Source of the DNA: Enchytraeus crypticus
Taxonomy: Eukaryota > Annelida > Clitellata > Enchytraeida > Enchytraeidae
Reading direction: 5' to 3'
Assembly (NCBI GenBank): GCA_905160935.1
Contig: CAJHZI010000518.1
Location: 2,152,501-2,216,500 of the forward strand
DNA length: 64,000 nt
The translations under genes and the position numbers were made by a program. The notes beneath the pieces are model-generated. The model saw nothing but the letters and a program-made list of their open reading frames with translations. It did no database searches and had not been told where the DNA came from. Positions 21,031-32,048 of the stretch are shown here, piece after piece (positions within the stretch are counted from its first letter, which is position 1; every line of letters begins with the position of its first letter).

Positions 21031-21784
21031 TAAATAAATCTATAAATTAGTCACTCAATCAGTAAATCAGTTGTTCAGTCAATCAATTGATTAGTTGACT
21101 GATTGAATGATTGAGTGATTGATTGCTTGCTATATTGATTTATTTATTTAAATAACCCTTTTATGTAATTATTTATTAGATAGTTACTGAATTAAAGTAA
21201 TTTATTAATGTAATTAACTTAATAAAATGTAATGTAAAATTAATTAATCAATTAATTAAGTAATAGATTGACTGATTTATTGATTGATTATATTGATTGA
21301 ATGAAAGATTGGCTGACTGAGTGACGGACTGACTAACTGTCTGATAGACTGACTAATAATGTTTAACTAATAATAGTTTAACTTCAACTAATCAAATCAA
21401 AAATCAAATCAAACTATTTTATTTCAGACACATATACAGGTCCATAGAACAGAACAACAGAAACTAAAGTGATTATGAATGAAACTAAAAGAACTCTCTA
21501 AAAGCAATCTATATGAACAGTCATAAAAATAAAATATACTTAGTATTTTGTTTAATACTATCAGAGTTCCAAATCCACTAGCTAAGACATTATCTTAAAT
21601 ATGGATTAGAAATGCAATACAACCACAAAGCAATAATAGTAATATATTGATATGGATCATAATAATGACATTTATGTATATAATTACAGCCCAAGCAAAT
21701 TAGCATTGTTAATCAACATATTGGAATTTGAAATCCATCTTGATTGAAAATTAGAAACAGAACCAGAGAATAATATTAATTTAC
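21031..21784. other. Simple-sequence-rich unassigned DNA
   Basis: Degenerate ATTGATTGA / TGACTGAC repeats (about 21050-21350) and then AT-rich sequence. No gene recognised. Confidence 0.5.
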
Positions 21785-22260
21785 AATTTATTATTTAGAA
21801 TTCATCATCAACATCATCATCATCTGCCTTGAATTCCAGTTTATCTAGGGTGCCGGATACGAATAGACCTCCAATCCTCTCTGGCCCACACCATATCATC
21901 AGTCAATCCCATATTTTTCACCTACTTCTTAATCACCGCATCCCATGTCAGTTGTGGTCTACTTCTCTCTAGCTAAATATCCTGCTATTCCCTCCAAATT
22001 CTTTTTACTACATCCTCATCTGCCTTTCTTACAATGGGCCAATGATAACTCAATCTCGACTGAGCCAACCTATCCATGATCCCCTCAACACTCAAACTCA
22101 TTCCCATATATTCATTTTTCATTCTAACCTTCCCAGTTTTACCACACAATAAACGCAACAAACTCATTACTGCCACATACAAACTATGCACATGTTCCAT
22201 TTTTTATTGCTCAACACTCCAAACATCATTACTAGCTTTATCACAGAACTATTAAGTTTA
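21785..22260 (-). pseudogene. Second RTE-like LINE family, 3' end
   Basis: Minus-strand C-terminal coding piece: MSLLRLLCGKTGKVRMKNEY, then LSVEGIMDRLAQSRLSYHW and DEDVVKRIWRE, resembling the C-terminal domain downstream of RTE reverse transcriptases (the LRW.GHV-type region). The 3' UTR with (ATG)n follows toward 21785. It is clearly different in sequence from the RTE family at 63 kb, so it is a second lineage. Confidence 0.65.
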
Positions 22261-22375
22261 TTTTTAAATCTTAGTGGTATTTTCCAGTCTGGTCATCGTT
22301 ATCGATAGTGTTTTTGGCTCACGTAATATAGATCAAGATATAGTTAACAGGCCATGTGTCCGTGTTAATATATCC

Positions 22376-22470
22376 CGCGGATCAGTAGGTGCAGGTTCAA
22401 ATACTGGGCTCGCCCGTCACTGACATCGCTTTCGAGTTAGGAAGCTGACGTTAACCCTAGCTTTATTGTG
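22376..22470 (+). repeat. tRNA-derived SINE, 5'-truncated
   Basis: CGCGGATCAGTAGGTGCAGG, B-box-like GGTTCAAATACTGG, body CGTCACTGACATCGCTTTCG..GACGTTAACC. Confidence 0.75.
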
Positions 22471-22745
22471 TCCGAGACACTACGGAATAGAACTTCCCTT
22501 TAATGTGTCGTAAGAGACGTCTGAAATAGAACTTAGGAAGGCAACGGGAACCCACCTCAGAAGCCACATTTTTCCCAAAGCTATATGCTATATAAGGTAT
22601 GGATAAGGCATAGCCTTTGTGAGGGATTAACTTTTAATCTATGGAGTGCAAATAATGGAGCGTGAAAGCAGGTTCTTCTCTGAGTATGAATATGATGTAG
22701 GCCTACCTGCCACTTGGCAGAACACGAGAGAGAGATTGAGAGAGA
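22471..22745 (+). repeat. SINE-like repeat with an RTE-type tail
   Basis: The segment TATATAAGGTATGGATAAGG..GAGGGATTAAC..GGAGCGTGAAAGC..GAATATGA is shared with 40500-40620. Both copies end in CTGCCACTTGGCAG or CTGCCACTAGGCAG followed by GAGAG, which resembles the 3' tail of the RTE elements here. The tail also stands alone at about 35107-35145. Mobilisation by the RTE machinery is inference. Confidence 0.5.
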
Positions 22746-22814
22746 TAGTTAACATAATTTAGATTTAACATGATTTAGATTTAATCATTGCCGCAACAGA
22801 GCCATTCGACATAA

Positions 22815-22961
22815 TTTTGAGAAACTGCTGATGAATTTCTCCTAGTGAAAGTCTTCGTCTTTTATTGAGACCTTGTTGTCAAGGTTTTGGTCTTGGTCTC
22901 GAGACATGATGATCAAAGTCTTGGTCATGAGTCCTTAAAGAAGGTCTCGTTAACGTCACTG
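22815..22961 (+). mobile_element. hAT remnant with CTTGGTC motifs
   Basis: Right end of the family at 27039-28418: motifs TTTTGGTCTTGGTCTC and CTTGGTCATGAGTCCTT, ending GTTAACGTCACTG at 22961. Left part missing. Confidence 0.6.
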
Positions 22962-23261
22962 CCAAGACTATGAGAGATAACCAATAAGTGCCGTGCCGAT
23001 AATGACCAGCAGTGCGGAAATGCATACGACGATGCAAAGCTTCTTCTAAAATTAAAAAAAGTCAGATATTACTTTCCATTGACATTATGAATACATTCAT
23101 GATCACGCAGTGCCTTACTTCTAATTCTGTTCTTCTGCGATAATGGCCAGGGTTCAAGTGGTTGGCCTATGTTTGATTTATAGAAATTAAGATTTTACAA
23201 ATTTCTCATATTTCTAACAACATCATTGATCTTTCGCTTTTTCTGTAGTTCATCTAAACTC
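22962..23261. other. Unassigned sequence
   Basis: No frame or known element seen. Confidence 0.3.
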
Positions 23262-23325
23262 TGATAGCTTATATACCATGGATCTGCCAGTAGGGAGTGC
23301 ACTAAGAGAGAGAGAGAGAGAGAGT
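23262..23325 (+). repeat. RTE 3' tail with (GA)n
   Basis: TATATACCATGGATCTGCCAGTAGGGAGTGCAC-type tail followed by an AGAG run. Confidence 0.65.
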
Positions 23326-23404
23326 CTCATCGGCCATTACTCTGTTTATACTTTTCCAATTTCTCCATTCATCCATTTTTCTAGCACTTCACTTGTCAGT
23401 CAGT

Positions 23405-26170
23405 CAATAAGAATTTAACGTCAAATTCCTCGCCAAGGCAATGTCAGGGGCGTCTCTTGTAGACTCTCTACAAATCAAATATACATCAAAACACCACATG
23501 ATGGTGATTGAGTATACAGAGACTACAAGAGAAAGCGAGATCAAGGCAAGAGGGTCAATATTTAGACCCACGGCGAAAATAAATGGGTTTTTAGTATGCC
23601 CAGGAGTTACTCATACAGTTGCAAGATCGAAGATTTGTGGCAGTGTCACAGTTACATATTGTTGGATCAGAAAGCAAGAATGAGCGTCTGCTAGTGCAAA
23701 TCTAATATTTGGTACAGTAAGAAAATTTTCCTGGAGGGCCGAAGACTGCGAGAGGGTTGATGTATTGATAAAAGGTCAGATATATAGTTTACCATTTTTA
23801 ATCCTCTGAAAACCAAGGAAACTTTCTTGAATTTTAATCGCTCAAGTTCTGGAAGTCCATGAAATTTCTTAAGCAGAGAAAAAATATGGAATGTTTGTAT
23901 TTTTACGTTATGAACGACACAATTAAGAAGGAAGATTTTGTAGATATTGGGGAAGAATTAACGAGGTTTTCGGAAAATAATTTAGCGGGGTGTTACAATA
24001 ATCAAGTTTTGAATGGAAAAGAGCATTAGGCCTAGCTAAAACAGTGGCAAAATTGATATCAAGTGACCTACTAATTTGACGTAATTGTCGGATATGGAAA
24101 AAGGAAGAACGACAGACTGCTGAAATATGTGTTTTAAAGTCTAGATTTGAATCAAACTTTACACCAAGGTTACGTGTAGTATCTGTGGGTACTAAAGGGA
24201 TATTTCAAATCTAGTGCTCGAGCTAGTTATTTTATTTCGTTGCCTTCGGTTGATGAGAAAGCATTCAGTTTTCGCAGAATTGACAGCAACCCGATTTGCG
24301 CAAACCAGGATTGAATTAGATCAAGGGTAGATGTAAGCTTGACATAGCATCAAAGGAGTCGAAACTAGAAAATGAGATGTTAATCTTGGTATCATCAGCA
24401 TAAAAGTGAAATTTCAATATTTCATCGATTAGCAAGTGACATAATTGAGTGGTCTATAATGTGAAAAGAACGGGACCAAACACGGAACCCTGTGGGACTC
24501 CACTGGATAGGGTACAGGAGGTTGATAGAGTGTTTTCATTAATTACATAGGGTAGACTACGTTGTGAGTTGTACGACGAAAGTAGGCCATGAGCCTTGTC
24601 AGAGATAACGAAGCAAGCATTGAGGCTACAAAGAGTATATTGTGGTTGTTCGTGTCAATAACAGTGAAGAGATCGAGAAGAACAAGGGCAGATTCTTGCT
24701 GTGCACCTAAGGCTAGACACTGCACATTATGGATCTTGGTTAGTGCAGTTTCAATTAATTTTTCAGTTTATTATAATGGTTCTACAGTATGTGAATGAGG
24801 CCTGGAGGAGGAGGACATTGACCATTCATTTGATGAACTGTAAATTGACCGATGATGGGGTCACGCGTGACGATCTCAGAGAGCTCTATGATCGGGTGAG
24901 AGATTGTGTCAGACGCTAGATTAATGCTGTATGAGTACATGATCAGAAGAAGTGCAGTTTCAGTTGAGTACAATTTTGCAATATGCAGATTGAAAAGGTG
25001 AGAGTGATGAGAAATAATCTAGATGAATATATAGACGGGAGTATATAACTTTCTCAAGCACTTGGGAAATTAAATTAAGATTAGAATTAGGTCGATAGTT
25101 TCAAAGTTCATTTTTAGATAAAAGAGCTTTTTCGAAGTGACGTGACAACCATTGGCGTAACCACCGGGTGGGACAAGGGGGGACACGCCCCCCCCCCAAG
25201 AATTTCGAGTGGGTGGACACGCATATAAATGTCCCCCCATAATTTTGGTTCAAGCATATACATATATACTTTTTAGAGAAATATGGCGCGCTTTTAAGAT
25301 CGCATAAAAACTGTTTAAGTATCACCACTTATAGAGCTGTGGTGTAGCGTGGTAAATTGATATGTTCCCATTACATTTATTAATGGGATCTGTAGTTGTA
25401 TAGCGTATGCTGAGCGACCGATGTTAGTCGAGGGTGACGAAACATAGAAGAGTGCCAACTAGCTGGGCTAAGCGGCAGGATAAAACGATATAGGTCTATC
25501 TATAGGCTGCTGCTGTTTTCCTAGCGAGGTCAACTTCTCAACCATTGAACGGAGGCACTGAAAAACCTCCTGTTCTATAATTCCTTTCATCATTGACTAA
25601 TTTTCTGCACTTAAATGAGAAATAATTTTTGCACCGTTTTGGTCCTTTTTGCTCAGCGATAGGGATATGTCTTAATAGTGTTCGATGTTGTCATGGACGA
25701 CAGTAACGCTCTATTTGTTGTTATGTTAAACAGAATAAAGACAGAGTTCAATTTTACCAGTAGGAAATTTTTCATATGGGCCTAATTGTATCCCCCCCAG
25801 ATTTTTGGTCGTGGTTATGCCTATGGTGACAACGGCTCTTTTACAATGAGACGGGATTGCGCCTTCACTAGGGTAGAGGTTTATTAAATGAGTACATATG
25901 TATAAATACAGGATTTGATTAGTTTAGTAGAAATGGGTACTAGATGAATCAGATTAGTTAAGAATATTATAGCGGATTTCTTGATGAGTTACCAAGTAAA
26001 AACCTGATAATGTCGGTGGGAAAGAAACGCAATTATCAGGAAAATTTAAATTTTAAGTGGAAGAGGGTGTGAAAGAGCAAAGATTTGAAATTTTATCTCA
26101 GACGAAATTCAGGAAGAGGAGTCGAGACTGGTTCAATTAAGAGATGTTGGAAGAAAGAGATTTAGGTAAA
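23405..26170 (-). pseudogene. L2/CR1-like LINE split by a hAT
   Basis: Minus-strand L2-like ORF2 and 3' end. In gene order: an upstream piece at 26.17-25.83 kb, an inserted hAT (25150-25825), then the piece with ALVLLDLFTVIDTNNHNI near 24.65 kb, the motif GVPQGSV at about 24.50 kb, the catalytic FYADD near 24.39 kb and a C-terminal region near 23.6 kb. The 3' end GACGCCCCTGACATTGCC and GACGTTAAATTCTTATTGA, with ATTG-type tail, is at 23405-23460. Frameshifts are frequent; it is inactive. The same lineage as 12121-13755. Confidence 0.8.
25150..25825. mobile_element. Nonautonomous hAT, exact 8-bp duplication
   Basis: A 676-bp element with inverted termini CATTGGCGTAACCACC on the left and CATAGGCATAACCACGACC read inward on the right. 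The flanks are an exact 8-bp duplication, GTGACAAC, at 25142-25149 and 25826-25833. Next to the termini are C runs of the GTCCCCCCC type. No transposase. It interrupts an L2-like LINE. Confidence 0.88.
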
Positions 26171-26438
26171 TTTCTCCTTTGCAGAGAATCCATTGTTTAC
26201 CATCATTTCTTTTATTTATTTTTATATTCAGTATGATGCTTTCAAAATAGGCTCATTTGGATTTAGCAAGTAGTTTATGAACAATATCTGAATGCCAAAA
26301 ATTAGCAATTGAAGAAAGGGCTGGACGAAGTAAAGGAAAGACAACGAGACTAGGAAGAGCAATTGTATGGTATGGTTTGGAAGCCAGTTGAGGAGGATCT
26401 TATACTCCAGAAAGAAAATATAATACCTATTACATGAT

Positions 26439-26730
26439 GAATTCGGCTGGAATATCATATATACCTTCTGCCTTTCCTTCTTCAAGCCATTAATTGCACA
26501 CAAAATGTATTTATTACATCAGGGCCCATTTAATTTCTTTTAAATTTGTTTATCTAAATAAATAAAAAATAAATAAATGAAATGGGCCCTGATGTAATAA
26601 ATACATTTTGTGTGCAATTAATGGCTTGAAGAAACGAAAGGCAGCAGGTATATATGATATTCCAGCAGAATTCTTGAAAATGTTGGAGGGAGGAGCAACA
26701 CTCAATAAGCTATTTGGGCCATCTTGAAAC
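26439..26730. repeat. Inverted duplication of an RTE fragment
   Basis: A segment of RTE sequence (INGLKK..K..AAGIYDIPAEF region) is present on minus at 26439-26531 and on plus at 26580-26673, separated by a 48-base AT-rich loop. The plus arm continues into EFLKMLEGGATLNKL (to about 26725), as in RTE 62250-62320. Confidence 0.85.
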
Positions 26731-27030
26731 GTATCCCAGTAGCTTACCCTCCACCCATACCCCTACTACAGTCATGGGTTCATACCCATGATGGTATTAA
26801 AGCAATTTTGGGGGAGCATTTTTCAGAGGCGGAATAAAAGTAGGGTGGTGTAAGGGAGTGGAGTATGGGCAGGGGCCAAATACACCATTCTTGGCAAGAG
26901 GAATTTCCAATGAATTCGCGTGAAAATCAGTCGATTTTCAGAGCATTTTATAATGAATAGAGTGAATTATTTTCTTTTTTAAAATTTGCCACTAAGAAGC
27001 CTTTTCAATTATATATCATCATAAATCAGT
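26731..27030. other. Unassigned sequence
   Basis: Contains the small hairpin CATGGGTTCATACCCATG near 26777. No gene recognised. Confidence 0.3.
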
Positions 27031-27038
27031 CCAACAAG

Positions 27039-28418
27039 GAGGGATGTTAAGCCTAGGCCTTGGCCTCGTCTTTAAGCCGGCCTTAAGTCCAGTTAGCCCC
27101 GACCTTGGCCCTGGCCTTGCCCCTGCGGCTTCCGGCCTTGGCCTTTGCGGTCCTTGCCTAGGACTTAATCTTGGCCTTGCGGCTTGGCCTTGGCCATGGC
27201 ATGATTCAATTCTCTGACATTTAAGTCTTTGGATATTGTTTGCATTTACTTTTGAAGTTTTGGCTCCAAGTCTAGTAAGAAATGTTGCGTGTGATAGTAG
27301 TTATTCAAGGTTAGGGTGTAGAGATAATTTCTCCCTAACTCTTCTTTGTTTTGGGTGAACTAGCTGGTACTTGGTAGAGCCGCTGATTTGATGATGAGGA
27401 TGAATGTTCTGATGTTGTACATTGATTGATTTGGTTGCTGGCCAAATCAATCTGACGAAGACTCCAGTTTCTGTTGTTCTGTTGTTGCTGATATTATTGC
27501 ATTTAACACTACTAACGATTGACTTTCACTTTCTATCTAAATCTTTAAAGTTGACGACACAGCACTTAAATCTGACATACAATGTTTTTTTACAATAGCA
27601 GTTCGTTAATTCTTTATTTCTATTGTCTATTATTTAAAACAATTTTATACTCTTGTCTGAGTTCGTCAATCTAAACTCTATCTGTCTCTCTCTCTCGCGC
27701 GCTCTCTCTCTCTCTCTCTGTCACTTTCTTAGTCTATAAAACTCTTCTCACCCATCTATCCCCAATCCCTGCTTTATCCCTGATTCCCGATCCCGGACTC
27801 CTGATCCCTGCTTCCCGCTCCATACTTCTGACTCATTTGTACAATATTCTAAACTTTACTTTCTTTCTACGTCTCATCTTTGCTAATCTTTCTGGTCTTT
27901 CCGACCCAGGCTCCAGACATAGAATTCAATTAACTCAATCAACTCTCACTCTCAATTACGTTTTCCATTTTCTACTTCCGGTTAAAGACTGCTCTAAACA
28001 ATCCTAAACTTTTCTTTGTTTCTTTCTATTTTCTGGCCACGACAAAATCATCCTTTACACTTCTGACAAATCAGATTCTTTCACATCCTTCTATATTCCA
28101 TCTCCCTCATTCATTAGTAAACTGCTTCACTTTTCATTTTCTTAACTCTCCCACTGTGGCTCATGATAATATCAGGGACCATGCACGTCTTTGAAGCTTT
28201 ACAAAAACTTCCTTTGATGTAGCAGTAAAAAATTCTTATAATATTATGATTGTATTTTATATCATTAAACCGAGGTGGCCGTATGAATAAAGAATTTTTC
28301 GATACTTCGCCTTGGTCTTGGCCTTGGATAAAAATCTTCCTGTTCTTGGTCTTGGCCTTGATGGTCCTAGTTGACCTTGGCCCTGGCCTTGAGAGTCCTG
28401 GCCTTGTTAACATCACTG
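27039..28418. mobile_element. Nonautonomous hAT with CTTGGCC arrays
   Basis: A 1380-bp element. Left terminus GAGGGATGTTAAGCC, right terminus read inward CAGTGATGTTAACAAGG, flanked by an exact 8-bp duplication CCAACAAG at 27031-27038 and 28419-28426. Arrays of TTGGCC/CTTGGCCTTGG lie inside both ends (27050-27200 and 28308-28405). The interior is pyrimidine-rich on plus with a (CT)n tract at 27687-27719. No transposase seen. Confidence 0.88.
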
Positions 28419-28426
28419 CCAACAAG

Positions 28427-28980
28427 CATAAAATAGAATAAAATAGGCCTAGTCCTGATCAAAACTCTTCACACTGAATACTATACAACAGCTAAGAGGC
28501 CTGACTGTAGTCCCACATGCTCTACTATGATGCTTTGGATACTACATTACAAATACCTAAAAAATCTAATGTAGCATGCCGATCAAGCAATTTTAGCAGG
28601 AGGCCATAATTTTATGAGCCATTTAGCAGAGGGCCCATCACGCAGTGCCGAATTTAGACCTTGGGGGATTGAAACACTTTTGCAAGGGACCACAAAAAAT
28701 CTGGCCCTAACCCTAACCATTAACCCCTTAATGCATGAATAATGTTTTACTAGATAGACCTCTGTATAAAATCAACCAGCCACAAATAGAGGCGAAATAA
28801 GGTAGATAAGATAATACTATGAAAAAGTAAAAATTCTTCACATATTACCAACAGTCCGGAAACAGGACTGTTGGTAATATGTGGTAATATTAGTCTCGAA
28901 TTAATCCAATCTCGAATTTCCTTTTTTTTATATTTCTGTACTTAAGTCTGTTGTACATGGTTGGTTTTCCTTTATATAGA
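28427..28980. other. Unassigned sequence before the integrase
   Basis: Contains a hairpin CAACAGTCC..GGACTGTTG at about 28850-28875 and a three-unit CCCTAA-like run near 28712. No gene recognised. Confidence 0.35.
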
Positions 28981-29730
28981 GTCTATGGTTGGTTTCCAAT
29001 TATATATGGTTGGTTTTCCTTTTTGCTAGCCTCCGCTTGAATAATTTTTATGGTTGAATGCTTTGTGTTGTTACACTCTGTAATTAAATCGCTTATCATA
29101 TCAATCAAATTTCTCGTATTTTCAACCGTAAATCCTTTCCACATTTTACACTCTGTAATTAAATCGCTTATCATATCAATAAAATTTCTCGTATTTTCAA
29201 CCGTAAATCCTTTCCACATTTTACACTCTGTAATTAAATCGCTTATCATATCGATCAAATTTCTCGTATTTTCAACCGTAAATCCTTTCCACATTTTTTC
29301 TGTGATGCTTGTATTGAAGCGCTCCGCGACTGACGATTTATGTTCTCCAAATATAGAGTATCTATTAATACTATTTTATTTAACCAATCATCCATTTTCT
29401 TGTTGTAAAATTCTTTGCCCTGATCAACCCATAAATATCTAGGTTGTCTTTCTTATATGATAACACTATTAGTATAAATTCCTCTATACCTGTTTCACCT
29501 CTCTTGTATTTCAACAGAACGCTCCATGTAAACTTGGAAAATACATCAATGACGTTAAGCATGGATCTGTATCCATTATTAAGCCTACTCCATTCCTGCA
29601 TTCTAATTTTCTACTAATTCAGCACCCCACACATCGTCAACTCAAACACGTTCACTTGCCGTCTAGTCAATTTTCTAAGAATCGGTTTGTGTAATTCCTT
29701 TGCAATTTCTTTAAAGGGTCTAACTACTGA
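28981..29730 (-). pseudogene. Polinton/adintovirus-like integrase, copy A
   Basis: Integrase inserts element DNA into host chromosomes. On minus, going down from 29730: AKELHKPILRKLTRRQVNV, a stop-broken stretch, then MQEWSRLNNGYRSMLNVIDV with FSKFTW (first catalytic Asp), WVDQGKEFY at about 29400-29430 (second Asp) and SSVAERFN near 29330 (catalytic Glu). The order ELHKP, YLLNVIDVFSK-like and WVD.G.EFY-like is characteristic of the Maverick/Polinton retroviral-type integrase, not of LTR elements. The C-terminal NNTKHSTIKII..EASKKENQ follows. At least three frameshifts break it, and a 75-bp unit is triplicated in frame (29073-29297). Phospholipase and capsid-like genes lie just upstream on the same strand. 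Confidence 0.8.
29073..29297 (-). repeat. In-frame 75-bp triplication in integrase
   Basis: Three head-to-tail copies of exactly 75 bp (29073-29147, 29148-29222, 29223-29297), differing at about one position each. Each encodes 25 residues containing MWKGFTVENTRN and ending ITECK or ITECN, so the frame is kept throughout. Confidence 0.95.
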
Positions 29731-29734
29731 CGTT

Positions 29735-30280
29735 TCATTGGACCCCTTTATACGTTGTTTTGACATAAGGGCAAATTTGGCTTCACTTTTCATACATAGT
29801 ATATTAAAATGGCCGAATTTCTTTGCGCATTGTCATATCCAGAATCACTATTAATATCATACATTCTGTGAGTCAATGCTTCACTACTAATATTTCGGAT
29901 TCTAGTATCAGTGTTTTCAGTATAAAACTGATGATGTAATTAACACATTCTATCGACTTCATTAATCCCCTGATAACACTCTCGGTTTCGCTGTTCATAT
30001 TTAGTACCAGGACCACAACATGAATATTTATTTAAATTATTAAATGATTAGCTACATACTCTCCTAGCCTGGCATGTAAATGTAGTTATCCAACTGTATT
30101 TCCAACTACTGATAACACGTTATTAAACACACCCCGATCAACTTTTTTGTTGGTTATGAATCTCGACTTCTTTCTTTCGCACACGCTAGAAACAGCACTT
30201 TGCAGTTTTCTATTATTAGCAGTCAATCTCTCCTGTATTTGTATAAAATCAGTTTTCCTTTTACATTTCAAGCAGTACCT
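29735..30280 (-). pseudogene. Parvovirus-type phospholipase A2 protein, copy A
   Basis: Homologous along its length to copy B at 52032-52602. The N-terminal part is open on minus (KCKRKTDFIQIQERLTANNR, then RGVFNNVLSVVGNTVG at 30086). The phospholipase region follows in broken frames. Where copy B starts with ATG, this copy has AGG; the calcium-loop Tyr is replaced (CCGPG); and the codon for the catalytic Asp of the HD dyad is CAT, giving HH, next to a stop. The enzyme is therefore dead here. In virions of this type the domain breaches membranes during entry; that role is family knowledge. Confidence 0.8.
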
Positions 30281-30299
30281 TTTTATATATACAGTGGAT

Positions 30300-30414
30300 C
30301 AATTATATAAATTATATAATTTATATCAATATCAATATCATATATCAATATATTAATATTATATCAAAATATATAATAATATATTTAAGATATAATATAT
30401 TAATATTATATCAA
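30300..30414. repeat. AT-rich low-complexity tract
   Basis: Imperfect ATATTAATAT and TATCAATATC units between the phospholipase remnant and the LINE insertion. Confidence 0.7.
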
Positions 30415-31706
30415 AATATCAATTTGGATTTAGACCGGGTCATTCAACTATCGATGCACTCTATAGTTGTGTCAATATGATACGTATGGAAAAGGCTAAT
30501 AAGAACTTGGTTATGGGGTTATTCTTTAATTTCACAAAAGCATTCGACACAGTCGATCACAGTATTTTACTCGATAAACTTTGGCATTATGGTATACGCG
30601 GTATTGCTCATACTTGGTTTAAATCATATCTTTCAGACCGTTCCCAATATGTTGTCGTTGATAATGTTAAATCTACTGTTTTACCGATGAAACTTGGTGT
30701 ACCTCAAGGATCAATCTTGGGTCCTATCTTATTTTTAATATATATCATTAATATTAATGATATTCAAAATGCCTCTATTGAAGGATGTCTCTAGTTATGT
30801 GCAGATGATTCAAATACTTTTGTTAATGCCAATAATCTAACAGACATCTACAAAAAGGCGAATGTAAATGTAAAAAAGGTGAATTGAATGTATGTGAATT
30901 AGCGAATGGAGTAAGGCTAATAAACTAACTACTAACTGCTCCAAATCTGTCCACATGCTCCTATACCCATCGCAATGTAATGAGGATGATATATTAGCTA
31001 ATAACCTTGCTGTTACTGTTAATGGAAATGCTCTGTCAAGAGTTAAACTGGTTAAGTTTCTTGGTGTAAATATTGATGATAATTTAACTTTTTTGTGAAC
31101 ATATCAAAGGTATAACCTCTAAAATCAATAGCATCTGTAGTATGTTATACAGGAGCAGAGAGCTATTGCCTACAATATGCCGTAAAATCTATATTTTCTT
31201 TGGTGTTCAGTAGAATTTCGTACGGCCTTATAATTAATGGAAATAGTTGGGAAAAATCATTTCATCCTCTGCATGTAGCGAATCAGAGAGCCCTTAGGAT
31301 TCTCCAGATTCAAGAAAAACGATATAAAACCAAACTCGTTTATGAGAACTACAGTACCTTTGCCGATACATCTGTTGTATAAGTCTATGACTGCCAATAT
31401 GATTTATAAGTGTTTATATCACGAAGGATTCATGTCTACAGTTATAAAAGATATGTTTATATATGGTTATATATGTTTATATATGCTAACCTTTTAAATA
31501 GCGGCTATCAGACTAGGCTTTCGGTATCCAATTATCTTTCTTCATCTGCGAATCGTTCTAACTTCTCATCTAATGTATTTGAAGGATGCTCAATATGGAA
31601 TGCTATACCTACTGCAATTCGCAACTTAAACTTTTTTAATTCGTTTAAGGTGTCATATAGACTTTTCCTTACGGAATCTTGGTAATTATTGAATTATAAT
31701 TTAAAA

Positions 31707-31763
<57 letters not shown>

Positions 31764-31909
31764 TTTAGTTTCTGTTTGATGCTACATATATTGATTCTCA
31801 CTTTTGTCTGCTGATTTATCTGTTTTCACAATTATTTGTCGATGTTTGATGAATTTCTAAATAAACATATGTACTACTGCTACTGCTACTGCTACTGCTA
31901 CTGCTACTG

Positions 31910-32002
<93 letters not shown>
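30415..32002 (+). pseudogene. CR1/Jockey-group LINE, 5'-truncated
   Basis: Reverse transcriptase from [15 protein letters not shown] (30420), [17 protein letters not shown] (30535), [20 protein letters not shown] (30596), [17 protein letters not shown] (30697), and a catalytic motif degraded to CADDSNTF after a stop at 30792. The C-terminal region reads SSNVFEGCSIWNAIPTAIRN (31580) to about 31682. The tail contains (AT)n and AATAAA at about 31860 and ends in a long (ACT)n. It is inserted in the Polinton-like block between the phospholipase and capsid-like genes, and the capsid C-terminal region present in copy B is absent here. Confidence 0.85.
31711..31759. repeat. (AT)n microsatellite
   Basis: Uninterrupted AT dinucleotides in the 3' UTR of the LINE. 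Confidence 0.95.
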
Positions 32003-32048
32003 GTTCTCTGATGCCTTATCGACTACTAGTTCTCTGATGCCTTATCGA
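31872..32048. repeat. (ACT)n microsatellite and local duplication
   Basis: (TACTGC)n then (TAC)n from 31872 to 32002. It is followed by CTACTAGTTCTCTGATGCCT..ATCGA twice in tandem (about 31997-32048). The second copy runs on into the capsid-like gene. Confidence 0.9.

Noticed and set aside
26228..26503. 91-codon minus ORF with hydrophobic stretches
   Set aside because: Its N-terminal part is inverted RTE sequence and the rest has no similarity or coding signature; it appears to be a chance frame in AT-rich DNA.
28250..28441. Open frames across the CTTGGCC array
   Set aside because: Low-complexity product of the terminal array of a hAT element.
28705..28732. CCCTAA-like run as an interstitial telomere
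   Set aside because: Only about three imperfect units; chance or degenerate sequence is sufficient.
29073..29297. CRISPR-like array
   Set aside because: The 75-bp units are directly adjacent with no spacers and encode integrase sequence; the genome is animal.
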